Source of the DNA: Pontederia crassipes
Taxonomy: Eukaryota > Streptophyta > Magnoliopsida > Commelinales > Pontederiaceae
Assembly (NCBI GenBank): GCA_030549335.1
Contig: CM060196.1
Coordinates: 71,012,139-71,076,138, forward strand
Length of the DNA stretch: 64,000 nt
Direction of reading: 5' to 3'
Below are positions 41,538 through 52,403 of this stretch, one piece after another. The number at the start of each line of letters is the position of its first letter. Position 1 is the first letter of the stretch. A program made the position numbers and the translations under genes. The notes beneath the pieces are model-generated. The model was not told the origin of the DNA and made no database searches. It saw only the letters and a list, made by a program, of their open reading frames with translations.

Positions 41538-41984
41538 ATGTATGCCTTAAACTCAATCGGACGATCTCGATTGAATCGAACCGATGGAGATCGAATAATC
41601 GAGACCGTTGACATTTAAGTTATTATATGATTAATAGGTATAATGGATGAAACTCTCTATAATAACTTATTATTCTTCATCATAAATGAGGGAGAAGAAG
41701 TTATAAAATTCCTCTCCCTATTCATTATATAATAAGGTACGAGTTACAAAGAAAGTGTGGCTCTCTCTCTCATTCTTGTTCTTCACTTTTCATCTTCTTC
41801 TCCATAATAGTTGTGGTGTTAGATGTGTGTGCAAGTCTCCTTAATGTCTTCGCAAGGATACCGTTAGAGGGATGACACTTGCGATCCTCTCCGGCAAACT
41901 TTCTGTCCGTTCGATAGCATTTACGAGGTAACAGAATAGATCCTTATTAATATTATTATAATCTTGATTTCATATTCGTTTCTA
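41538..41984 (+). repeat. Putative LTR of a second retrotransposon
   Basis: It starts TGTATGCCTTAAACTCAATC and ends TTCTA immediately before a methionine-tRNA primer site. A related fragment lies at about 39908-39960 (GTGCCCTAAACTCAATTGG). The end is TA rather than CA, and no downstream partner LTR is visible, so this is a truncated or rearranged element. Confidence 0.55.
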
Positions 41985-41985
41985 G

Positions 41986-41996
41986 TGGTATCAGAG
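41986..41996 (+). promoter_or_regulatory. Primer-binding site of the second retrotransposon
   Basis: TGGTATCAGAG, the initiator methionine tRNA complement, lies one base after the putative LTR end. Confidence 0.65.
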
Positions 41997-42085
41997 TAGT
42001 AAGAAAAAATATGATTATTAATCAAGGTTAGATTAAAAAAAGGTTTTAATTTTTTCTACTTTAATCTGATTAAAGTAGATGCCGT

Positions 42086-44012
42086 CGCATGTTTATTGAG
42101 TATTCTGTTAACTATTTTAATTGGATTAAAATAGTAATATGATATATATATATCTGTTAAATAAAAAAAGGGGCGCAAAGGCCGTTGGCCATAGGCGTGG
42201 AACGTCGATCGCTAGCCGTAGGCGTGGAATGCCAACCGCCGTCCGCACAATGGTTGGTGTGAACGCCAAGACGAACCCGCTGCGTGACGGTCGCGCAAGC
42301 ATGGTCGTCATCACATCACCGATGGATTTCACAGCCGATGGTGGACGCCAGACACTGCCTCGAGCAGCCATGTCCCCGCCAACTGGTAGTGCGATCGTCG
42401 CACTAGGAGGCCGACCAGTGCAGCCGAAGCGCGATCATCGCACTCGCAGGTCGGCACCGCCGCTCACCTATAGTGATTGCCGGCGCTCGATCGTCGGGCA
42501 CCGATTGGGTGGGGCAACGATCATCGCACCTGCAGATCGGCAGCAGCTGCTACTGCCGCGCGATCGACCCAAGTGCCATCGTCGCACGCTTGTCGCGCGC
42601 TAAGGCAGCGATCGCCGCCGCATGATCGGGTGTCTCCGCTGCGCAAGGTCACCACCATTCTGATGTGCGGACGCATGTCCTCCACCGTCGCCATTTGCAG
42701 GCCAGTCATTGCGCCCGTGCTGACCGCCGCTGATGGGCAACCATCGACGACGAACTGACTGCCGCCGACGAGCGACCGTCGTGCATGAAAATTAGAAGAC
42801 CAGCGCGCTAGTCGGAGATTCGATTCAAGGAGGCCTTGTCAACAAAAGGGGCAGTTGGTCGGAGATCTAAGAAAGATAAGCAAAGGGAACAATTACGATC
42901 GCACACCAAAAAAATTGGAACAATAGGAACAATGTCATAGGGAACCTTCAATGGGAACAATGTAGTCAACTAGTCAACAATATGAGACGAGAAGATTTTG
43001 TGGCAATCTGAGGCGGGGAGAGCTGCGAGGCTTCAGCAGCGTTCGTCGGCGATCTGAGGCGAGGAGAGCTTGTTGACGATCTGAGGCGAGGAGATCTTGT
43101 CGGAGATATGAGGCAAGGAGATCTTGTCGGCGATATGAGGCGAGGAGAGCTTGTCGACGATCTGAGGCGAGGAGAGCTTGTCAACGATATGAGGCAAGGA
43201 GAGCGAGAAGAGATTGTCAACGATCTGAGGCGAGGAGAGCTTGACGGCGATCTGAGGCGAGGAGGCTTCAGCGGCATCCGTTGATGGTCTAAGGCGAGGA
43301 GATCTTGTCGGCGATCTGAGGCCAGCCGAGCTTGTCGATGAGGCTTGAGTGACGTTCGTCGACGATCTGAGGCGAGGAGATCTTGTCGGCGAGGATTGAG
43401 AGTAGCACTCATCCCTTAAAAGTTAATAACCTACAAATTTAAAACGTGAACCCTATTCGCAAATGCATCTAAACCGCTGATAAGAAAATGGATGGCCACG
43501 ATCAAATACCTCCAGGTCGGATGAATGCCTCAGATTTGCTCAGCATACATGCTGAGAATAAGTGCTCAACAATTATATTTTACCCTATATATATATTAAT
43601 ATTGAACACTAACATAAATAACTTATTTTCTAAACCATATTTACATTATTTTTTAAAAAAAATTTATCCAAAAATATATTCTAATTTTTTTTAAACAATG
43701 AATAGAGGCATCACTCAAGTTCTTTTTAGGTCAGAAAGGAGGCGGAAAGATCTCATTGAGTTATGCTTTTCATGCTTATAAATAACTTATTTTCTAAACC
43801 ATATTTACATTATTTTTTTTAAAAAAATTTATCCAAAAATATATTCTAATTTTGTTTAAACAATGAATAGAGGCATCACTCAAGTTCTTTTTAGGTCAGA
43901 AAGGAGGCGGAAAGATCTCATTGAGTTATGCTTTTCATGCTTAATAATTAGAGAGAGAGAGAGAGGGAGAGAGAGAGAGATGGGGGGAGAGAGATGATTG
44001 GGTGAAAGGACA
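42086..44012. repeat. 1.92-kb tandem duplication, unit 1
   Basis: It is nearly identical to 44013-45933 except for occasional single-base and short indel differences. It starts at CGCATGTTT. It contains a GC-rich 5' part (42170-42780) with many GCGATCRTCGCAC words, a 27-bp minisatellite (42985-43405), an internal direct duplication of about 164 bp (from 43615 and 43779), and a GA-rich end. The open frames in the GC-rich part (for example 42229-42603) have no recognisable domain, and I do not call them genes. Confidence 0.9.
42985..43405. repeat. 27-bp minisatellite in unit 1
   Basis: Roughly a dozen copies of a unit like GATCTGAGGCGAGGAGAGC plus CTTGTCGAC (27 bp), some variants of 36 bp. Because 27 is a multiple of three, the minus strand stays open for 148 codons (42966-43412) as a Ser/Pro/Arg/Leu repeat (SPRLRS units). 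That open frame is most simply a by-product of the repeat. Confidence 0.85.
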
Positions 44013-45933
44013 CGCATGTTTCTTGAGTATTCTGTTAACTATTTTAATTGGATTAAAATAGTAATATGATATATATATCTGTTAAATAAAAAAAGGGGCG
44101 CAAAGGCCGTTGGCCATAGGCGTGGAACGTCGATCGCTAGCCGTAGGCGTGGAATGCCAACCGCCGTCCGCACAATGGTTGGTGCGAACGCCAAGACGAA
44201 CCCGCTGCGTGACGGTCGCGCAAGCATGGTCGTCATCACATCACCGATGGATTTCACAGCCGATGGTGGACGCCAGACACTGCCTCGAGCAGCCATGTCC
44301 CCGCCAACTGGTAGTGCGATCGTCGCACTAGGAGGCCGACCAGTGCAGCCGAAGCGCGATCATCGCACTCGCAGGTCGGCACCGCCGCTCACCTATAGTG
44401 ATTGCCGGCGCTCGATCGTCGGGCACCGATTGGGTGGGGCAACGATCATCGCACCTGCAGATCGGCAGCAGCTGCTACTGCCGCGCGATCGACCCAAGTG
44501 CCATCGTCGCACGCTTGTCGCGCGCTAAGGCAGCGATCGCCGCCGCATGATCGGGTGTCTCCGCTGCGCAAGGTCACCACCATTCTGATGTGCGGACGCA
44601 TGTCCTCCACCGTCGCCATTTGCAGGCCAGTCATTGCGCCCGTGCTGACCGCCGCTGATGGGCAACCATCGACGACGAACTGACTGCCGCCGACGAGCGA
44701 CCGTCGTGCATGAAAATTAGAAGACCAGCGCGCTAGTCGGAGATTCGATTCAAGGAGGCCTTGTCAACAAAAGGGGCAGTTGGTCGGAGATCTAAGAAAG
44801 ATAAGAAAGGGAACAATTACGATCGCACACCAAAAAAATTGGAACAATAGGAACAATGTCATAGGGAACCTTCAATGGGAACAATGTAGTCAACTAGTCA
44901 GCAATATGAGACGAGAAGATTTTGTGGCAATCTGAGGCGGGGAGAGCTGCGAGGCTTCAGCAGCGTTCGTCGGCGATCTGAGGCGAGGAGAGCTTGTTGA
45001 CGATCTGAGGCGAGGAGATCTTGTCGGAGATATGAGGCAAGGAGATCTTGTCGGCGATATGAGGCGAGGAGAGCTTGTCAACGATCTGAGGCGAGGAGAG
45101 CTTGTCGACGATATGAGGCAAGGAGAGCGAGAAGAGATTGTCAACGATCTGAGGCGAGGAGAGCTTGACGGCGATCTGAGGCGAGGAGGCTTCAGCGGCA
45201 TCCGTTGATGGTCTAAGGCGAGGAGATCTTGTCGGCGATCTGAGGCCAGCCGAGCTTGTCGATGAGGCTTGAGTGACGTTCGTCGACGATCTGAGGCGAG
45301 GAGATCTTGTCGGCGAGGATTGAGAGTAGCACTCATCCCTTAAAAGTTAATAACCTACAAATTTAAAACGTGAACCCTATTCGCAAATGCATCTAAACCG
45401 CTGATAAGAAAATGGATGGCCACGATCAAATACCTCCAGGTCGGATGAATGCCTCAGATTTGCTCAGCATACATGCTAAGAATAAGTGCTCAACAATTAT
45501 ATTTTACCCTATATATATATTAATATTGAACACTAACATAAATAACTTATTTTCTAAACCATATTTACATTATTTTTTTAAAAAAATTTATCCAAAAATA
45601 TATTCTAATTTTTTTTAAACAATGAATAGAGGCATCACTCAAGTTCTTTTTAGGTCAGAAAGGAGGCGGAAAGATCTCATTGAGTTATGCTTTTCATGCT
45701 TATAAATAACTTATTTTCTAAACCATATTTACATTATTTTTTTAAAAAAAAATTATCCAAAAATATATTCTAATTTTGTTTAAACAATGAATAGAGGCAT
45801 CACTCAAGTTCTTTTTAGGTCAGAAAGGAGGCGGAAAGATCTCATTGAGTTATGCTTTTCATGCTTAATAATTAGAGAGAGAGAGAGGGAGAGAGAGAGA
45901 GATGGGGGAGAGAGATGATTGGGTGAAAGGACA
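44013..45933. repeat. 1.92-kb tandem duplication, unit 2
   Basis: Second copy of 42086-44012, with the same parts at an offset of about 1,924-1,927 bp, including the minisatellite at about 44910-45330. It ends in sequence (GATTGGGTGAAAGGACACG) that is also found upstream of the second lipase gene at about 54543, so the duplication endpoint lies in the lipase upstream region. CGCATG is shared at all three junctions. Confidence 0.9.
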
Positions 45934-46084
45934 CGCATGGTTGGCACCTAAATTAACCCATTCGAACTCGACGCATGACATTAATGTGGGAGTCATAATT
46001 TACCCCCCAAAGAAAATAATAAATTAATAGTGGGAGCCATAGCAAATAATACGCTTCCAGCCGCGGAGGCTTCTCAAGCCTCCC

Positions 46085-46093
46085 ATTTAAATA
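46085..46093 (+). promoter_or_regulatory. TATA-like box of lipase copy A
   Basis: ATTTAAATA, 194 bp before the chosen ATG, conserved at 54665-54673 before copy B. Between this box and the ATG the two copies differ markedly. Confidence 0.5.
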
Positions 46094-46286
46094 GCCCCAC
46101 GCCCTGCCTCATTGACGAACAACACCACTTACAGCAGGAACCCAGTCCTTGCTTTGTGTTATTCCTCTGATTCTTCTCCTTCACACTTCTCAGAGGACCA
46201 AGAACAGCAAAGGCTCAGCGCCATCACTCGTTCTCTCCCCGTTTCTCTACCGGTGTACGATTCTGGTTGTATCGGACAACCAGTCG

Positions 46287-47931
46287 ATGGGACTCCTTGG
46301 ACTAATGGAGCTTTGCGTGAGCTCCGTAATCCACTTGTTTTGCGGCTTTTACATATTTAGCGCCGCCGTCGCGATGGACCTGTCGGAGGCACTTTTCAAG
46401 ACGAGCAACGCGACTGGGAACCCGACTCTGCAGGAGGAGGACGAGGACAGCGGCAGGTCGCGACCTCTGGATGGGTTGGTGGTGCCTCCCATAGTACTCG
46501 TTCATGGGCTCTTCGGATTTGGCAAACGGGTAGGCGGGATAATCTATCATCGTTTATATACGATTATGAAGCAGCTGCTTGCTCCATCTGTTATTAATGG
46601 TGGTACGTACGCAAGTAGTAACATTGACCTCGTTGTTATTGCAGAAGCTCGGAAAGCTCTCTTACTTTGGCGGCGCCGAGAATAAGGATGAGCATGTCCT
46701 TGTCCCAGACTTGGGCTCGTTAACCAGCATGCATGATAGGTATTTCAGCACCCCTCGCTGCAAAAATACTTGTGTGTGCTACTGTGCTACTAGAATTAAT
46801 TCTAGGACCATAATTTGACTCGAACAAGCTACTTGATGGTTCAATTTCAGAGCTCGAGAGCTGTTCTATTACCTGAAGGGTGGGCAGGTGGACTACGGAG
46901 AAGAGCACAGCGAGATTTATGGCCATTCGCGGTTCGGAAAAATCTACGATCAAGGGCACTACCCGCTGTGGGACGAACACCACCCCGTCCACTTCGTTGG
47001 GCACTCCGCAGGAGCACAAGTCATCAGAGTTCTGCAGCAGATGCTCCACGACAAGGCCTTCGAAGGTTACAATGACACCTCGGAGGACTGGGTGCTTAGC
47101 GTCACTGCACTGGCCGGCGCTATCAATGGAAGCACAAGAACCTACCTTGAAGGAATGATGTAAGTAGTTGATTAATGATCAATTGTTTCTGATTAGTAAT
47201 TACTTAATTAATAATAATTACTTAACGTGGAATCTTTCTCGATCTCAGGCCCGACGATGGAGTGTCCATGAGATCCATCTGCATGCTTCAGATCCTCCGC
47301 CTGGGCGTGCTCGTATACGACTGGCTCAACATCGCGTGGCTCAAGAAGTACTACAACTTTGGATTCGATCACTTCGAAATGGGGTGGAAGAAGGCGGGCG
47401 TGCATGGACTGCTCGATTCGGTGCAAGGGAGTTCAGGCCCGTTCGCTTCCGGCGACTGGATCGTCCCCGACCTCACAATTCAGGGCGCCCTCAAGATGAA
47501 CTCGAGCCTGCGCACGTTCCCCAACACATTCTACTTCAGCTACGCCATGAAGGCGACGACCAAGTTCATGGGCTTCACCATTCCCTCCACTATTTTCGGG
47601 ATACATCCTTTGTTCTTCCTTCGGGTCCTGCAGATGTGCCAGTGGCGACACCCTGCTGATGCGCCGCCACCGTACAAGGGGTACAGGTGAGTTTATTTAT
47701 TATGATCTTAATTTCTGCTGCTTCAATGGCATGTACTTAATTGCTTGAAGCATATTTTCAAAAGTGCATTCTGACTGACCCATGGAGATTGCAGGGACGA
47801 GGATTGGGAAGACAACGACGGGGCGCTCAGCACCAACTGGATGACGCATCCTCGCTTACCCATGGAGCACCCCAGCCAGTTAGTCCATAATGACTCCGAT
47901 TGCCACCCCATGCTACCAGGCATTTGGTATG

Positions 47932-47981
<50 letters not shown>

Positions 47982-48195
47982 AACTATTGCCAATGAGCCC
48001 ATAGATTTTGATTGCTCTTTGATGTTTAGATCTGACATAAATTACGATTTGCGGTGTAGGTACTACAAGATTGTCGAGGGTGATCACATCCTTTACATAT
48101 TTGATCGAGAAAGAGCGGGTTTGAAGTTTGATCTCATCTACGACAACATCTTCAAACGGTGCAGGAAGCATATTTTCAAAAATGCTCATCGATAG
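46287..48195 (+). CDS. Alpha/beta-hydrolase lipase, copy A
   Basis: This is a plant homologue of bacterial family I.5 lipases (Arabidopsis At1g10740-like), expected to cleave acyl esters. Six exons: 46287-46529, 46645-46739, 46851-47159, 47249-47686, 47795-47926 and 48060-48195 (TAG), 450 aa, all GT-AG. Residues 1-29 are a hydrophobic signal or anchor segment (MGLLGLMELCVSSVIHLFCG). The oxyanion-loop region is PPIVLVHGLFGFG. A His-x5-His pair (EEHSEIYGHSRFG) matches the zinc ligands of I.5 lipases. The catalytic triad is probably Ser165 (VGHSAGAQ), Asp370 (DNDGALST) and His415 (EGDHILYI). Compared with copy B it has Arg81, Gly279 and Pro328. Arg81 replaces a Gly that related proteins keep just after FGFGK. 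Intron 5 contains a (CT)n run of about 40 bp. The start at 46287 is supported by conservation of the frame in both copies. Confidence 0.92.
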
Positions 48196-50480
48196 CACGC
48201 TGAACCAGAAATGGATTCTTTTATTTGTTTATTTTTTTTATTATGCATCAAACTTGGACATCAGTAAAAAAGTAAATTGAGAAATAGTTGTTTAAAGTAG
48301 GAAAAGAATGCTATGCAATACATGATGCATTTTAGAGGTACAACGCTTTCACACGAAGCATGTCTTTTTGTTTTTCCACTGCTCGGTGAAAGGTTGTTTT
48401 TATTGTTTTTTGTAAAATTTTTGTAAATCACAATTCTTTATTTATTTGCTCTCGAAGCAGAATTTTTCCAATAAAATCTAATGCATAACTTTTTCCCCAC
48501 CATTCTTAGTATTGTTTGCACTTCATCCCCTTGAGAATGAGTCTTAATTGGAATCTTTGGTTTATTTATTAATTCTTAAACAAATTCCCAAAGATTCAAC
48601 TGAGTTGATTTCATGACGTTGAAGAGTTGAAGATCAAACAATGAAAAATAAGATGATGTTTGTTATCATAATACCATATACACACACATATATGGTATAA
48701 TGGGTGTGTAACACCCTTGTGTGCAATGTCTTGATCGCGCCCGTGGATTTTAGATTGACGGTTAAGGAAAAAAATGGCTAAAGTGATCATCATGACCGTC
48801 CAATTGAAATCGACGGAGCTCAAAATGCTAGAACCAAAATCATTCCGCGCCCAAATTCGTTTCACCCGCTCGTTCTAATGTCTTAATCACCTGTGATCTC
48901 GTCTTTTGGCAACCCGGGGCATGTCATTACTTCAAATGGTTGGATTCTTAATTCAGACATCGACCTAAGGAAGTGATAAATGAATTATTATAGAGGATTA
49001 ATGTATCCAAAGTCAAAGTTTGAAATTTAGCTAGAGTTGAAGCCGCATAGCTATCGCCGACAGGGGGGAGAAGAGGAGGGGGCAGCCCCGTCATTGTTCT
49101 TTAAATTTTTTTATTATAACAATAACATGCCATGTGAGATGTTTAGACATGTGAAGGAGAGAGAAAGGAATTACTTGCCATGTCAAAGAGCTGTATGCGT
49201 GGAGGAGAGAGAAAATCATCACTTGGACACCATGTCGATATCATGACCGAGAAATCACCAATCAGAGGTTAAAAAGATAGCTGGTGAAATGACTTAACAG
49301 ATGAAGAATAGTCTTATTATAATGTGAAGTTTGAAGGTAGCGTTGGGCAAGTGTTCATAGTTGGAGGATATTTAGTGAAATTTATCCATGTGCTATTCAC
49401 ACTATATTTTATAACTTATGTACTAGAGCTAATTTAGTTCATCAATGTGCTAGAATTTAGTCGTAATAAACAAGGGTACTTCAACTATTTTTTATGATTT
49501 TCTGCATTGATGTGCTTGAGTTGCTTTAATTGAAGGAAGAACAATAATGAGTTAAGAAGTTATTCAACATTCCTTAAGTTGTTATGTCCAAGGCTCAAAT
49601 TTTCTGCAATTCACCTTGCAAGAAACAAAAAAAGTACTTTTTGGAGAGATGACCTTGCAAACAAAAATTGTGTAGACTGCGATCTACTTGGGCAAATTAA
49701 GATGCTACTATTAGACACTCTAGATCCTAGTTGATCTTTCTCTGCAAGAGTACTGAAGTTTCCTAGACTATTATTATTAGCCAACCTCAAATCTCTTCAC
49801 TCTTTGAACCAGGAATTGTTTTGCTGCAAACAAAAAAAAAAGACTTAGAAGGCCCATATTTTTTTCAGCTACATAACATTTTTCTAACAAGCATGCTTCG
49901 TCCACCTGGGGCGCTCCAATCTACCAAACTTCTCTATCTATGATGCAATAGCTTGATGATCCAAAACTTAATAGCGGGCTTCCATGACAGCAACTTCCAA
50001 GCATTATGTGTTTCTAACAATGCCATTATATGTCTTAGTTCATTAAAAATCCATCAAGGTGAATATGATAATTAACAAAATGCATGAGGATCCTGAAGCA
50101 TTGAGGGATGCCAAAGGTAAAAGATAAAAGGAAAGTGGATAGCAAAAAGAGAAAGAAAAGGAAGCAGAGCTAGCAAACATCAATTGCACATCATTTGATA
50201 ACATAAGAACTGGTCAATACAATACAAAGAATAACTTTGAATAACATTCAATTCCCATCGATGGAAAAAATATGAATTACCATTTGTTTTCATTTGAAAA
50301 AAAGGTACATAATATTTTCATTTTGTTTTCATTTTTCTGACACTTTTGATATATGACAATAATATTTTCGCACATAGAAACATGTCATACATATTGTAGT
50401 ATTTATATGCATCTTCGGTAAAATTATATTGAATGTCAATCTAGTATTTATAGATAAAATTATATCATCTATATAATATT
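48196..50480. other. Downstream of lipase A, no gene seen
   Basis: It holds the lipase 3' UTR and then AT-rich spacer with some repeat-like sequence. A short inverted pair occurs around CCATATACACACACATATATGG (48676-48697), and moderately GC sequence lies at 48720-48870. Whether 49500-50230 contains the upstream part of the interrupted LINE could not be shown by reading. The same sequence follows lipase B, except for the 1.19-kb block there. Confidence 0.55.
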
Positions 50481-50489
50481 AAAATACTA

Positions 50490-52403
50490 GTTACCAGCAG
50501 GTTCATCCTTAGAAATCCGTCGATACTACCGAAGGTTCAACCCGTCGGTAATAATAATATTAAAAATATTATTTATATATTCTACATTATATTATATATA
50601 TAATATTCCAATAATTTTTACCGACGGTTCTATCCTTCGGTATTACTGAAAGGTAGAAAACCGTCGGTATAACCAAAGGCCTAACCCGTGGGTAACAATA
50701 ATAATAAAATATTACTCATATATTTTATATTATATTATATCATATATACAATATTATAATAATATTATATATAGAATATTATAATTAAACATTAATAATA
50801 TTATTTATTATCAATATTTATAATATAATATTATTATTAAACATTAATAAACTTATATGTATTGATATATATATGACTAAAAACATTGTTAATACAATAT
50901 TATATTATAAAAAAATGGAAGATAGATATGTATTATATTCTAAACATTTATAATAAATTATTATTTGATTACCGACGGGTATTTCCTTCGAAATTACCGA
51001 AGGATTTGAAATCCGTCGATAATTTCGAAGGAAATACTCGTCAGTAATTAAAATAATATTATTTATTATCAATTTTTATTGTACATATCTATCTTTCTAC
51101 GTGTTTATACATTCTTTTCTTAATTCATTAATAAATATTATGATTAAATAAGTTATCTTTATTTTTTATTTTCTCATAAAACATCTTTTTACTCATTTTT
51201 CCTTTTAATATATTTATAGATATAGAATATAGATTATAGATAAATTTATAATATAAAATTGATAAATATTTCTTGTAATAAGATAATAAAGATTAAATTG
51301 ACATTTCACAATTAATAAAAAGTAACCTAATAAATTATATTTATAACTAATTTTATAAATAATGATGAACCTTTTTATAAATCACAAATGACCCATAAAT
51401 TTATAGTAGTAATGCTAATGTATATATAGTAATAATGTTAATCAATATGCGTGTGTACTATCCATATTATATATCTTAATATTATCATTAGATATAATTG
51501 GATAAAGAATAAATTTATAAATGTATTTTTTGAAAATAAATATTTTTTTATGCATAAGAGGTAATCCATAAATGTATACTTATGATTAAAACTAATTTAT
51601 ATTAATTTAAAATTTGTTATATTGGTTATATCTTGGATAGGAAGTGAACATATTTTAATTTTATTAAAACTCTTCTATATCATATTCTAATTTATTTATA
51701 ATCTATATTCTATACCTATAAATATATTAAAGGAAATGAGTAAAAAGATAAAATATCAAAGACCATTAAGAGAAAATGAAAAATAATGATAATTTATTTC
51801 ATATGCTATATTATATTAATGCATCAAGAAAAGAATAAAAGTAAATGTAAGAAATATGCATAATATTATATTATAAACATTACTAATAAATTATTATGTT
51901 AATTATTGATGGGCTTAACCTTCGAAATTACTGAGGGATACTAATCCGTCAGTAATTTCGAAGACTAGGTCCATCGGTAAGTATTATAATAAAATATTAA
52001 GCATATATTAATATCAAATTACATATATATTATTATAAAAATTAATTATCGATGGTCCTAGCCTTCGGAATCACCGACCTCGATAATTCTGAAGGCTAGA
52101 CTCATCAGTAATTTTAATAATAAAATATTAAACATATACTTATATTATATCACATATATATTATTATAAAGATAATTATCGACGAGTCTAGCCTTCGTAA
52201 TTACCGATAGATTTATATTCTTCAGTAATTCTGAAGGATATGTCTATCAATAACGTACTGACGGGTATTTTACATTTATAATAGTGAAGGATATTTTGAC
52301 CCTTGAAATTTTGTAAGGTTTTATCTATCCGTCGCAAATGCCGTCGAAAAATGCGAAGGATTCTTGTAACATTCCGTCTCAAATTAACAATTTTCTTGTA
52401 CTG
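50490..52403. mobile_element. CACTA-like element remnant with CCGACGG hairpins, copy A
   Basis: At least six hairpins built on TTACCGACGG and CTTCGGTAAT words lie at about 50500, 50610-50690, 50970-51050, 51905-51985, 52045-52115 and 52175-52270 in very AT-rich DNA. The right end reads TTTTCTTGTACTG here and TTTTCTTGTAGTG in copy B; the latter is the complement of the classical CACTACAAGAAAA terminus. Clustered inverted short repeats near the end are typical of CACTA elements. The left terminus was not found. It interrupts LINE sequence at 52404. No transposase is visible. Confidence 0.7.

Noticed and set aside
42139-42758. GC-rich open frames of 90-154 codons in the 1.9-kb tandem units
   Set aside because: No domain is recognisable, several frames overlap on both strands, and composition explains them. 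They are described only as part of the repeat.
43951-44000. GA-rich runs and regularly spaced repeats near the tandem units considered as a CRISPR-like array
   Set aside because: The units abut without unique spacers and the genome is a plant. This is a minisatellite and microsatellite.
47938-47976. The CT run in lipase intron 5 as a regulatory element
   Set aside because: It is a simple microsatellite that differs in length between the two copies. There is no evidence for function beyond a pyrimidine tract.
48611-48865. 84-codon minus-strand frame downstream of both lipases
   Set aside because: It is present in both copies only because the segment is duplicated. No domain, no codon bias and no promoter are seen.
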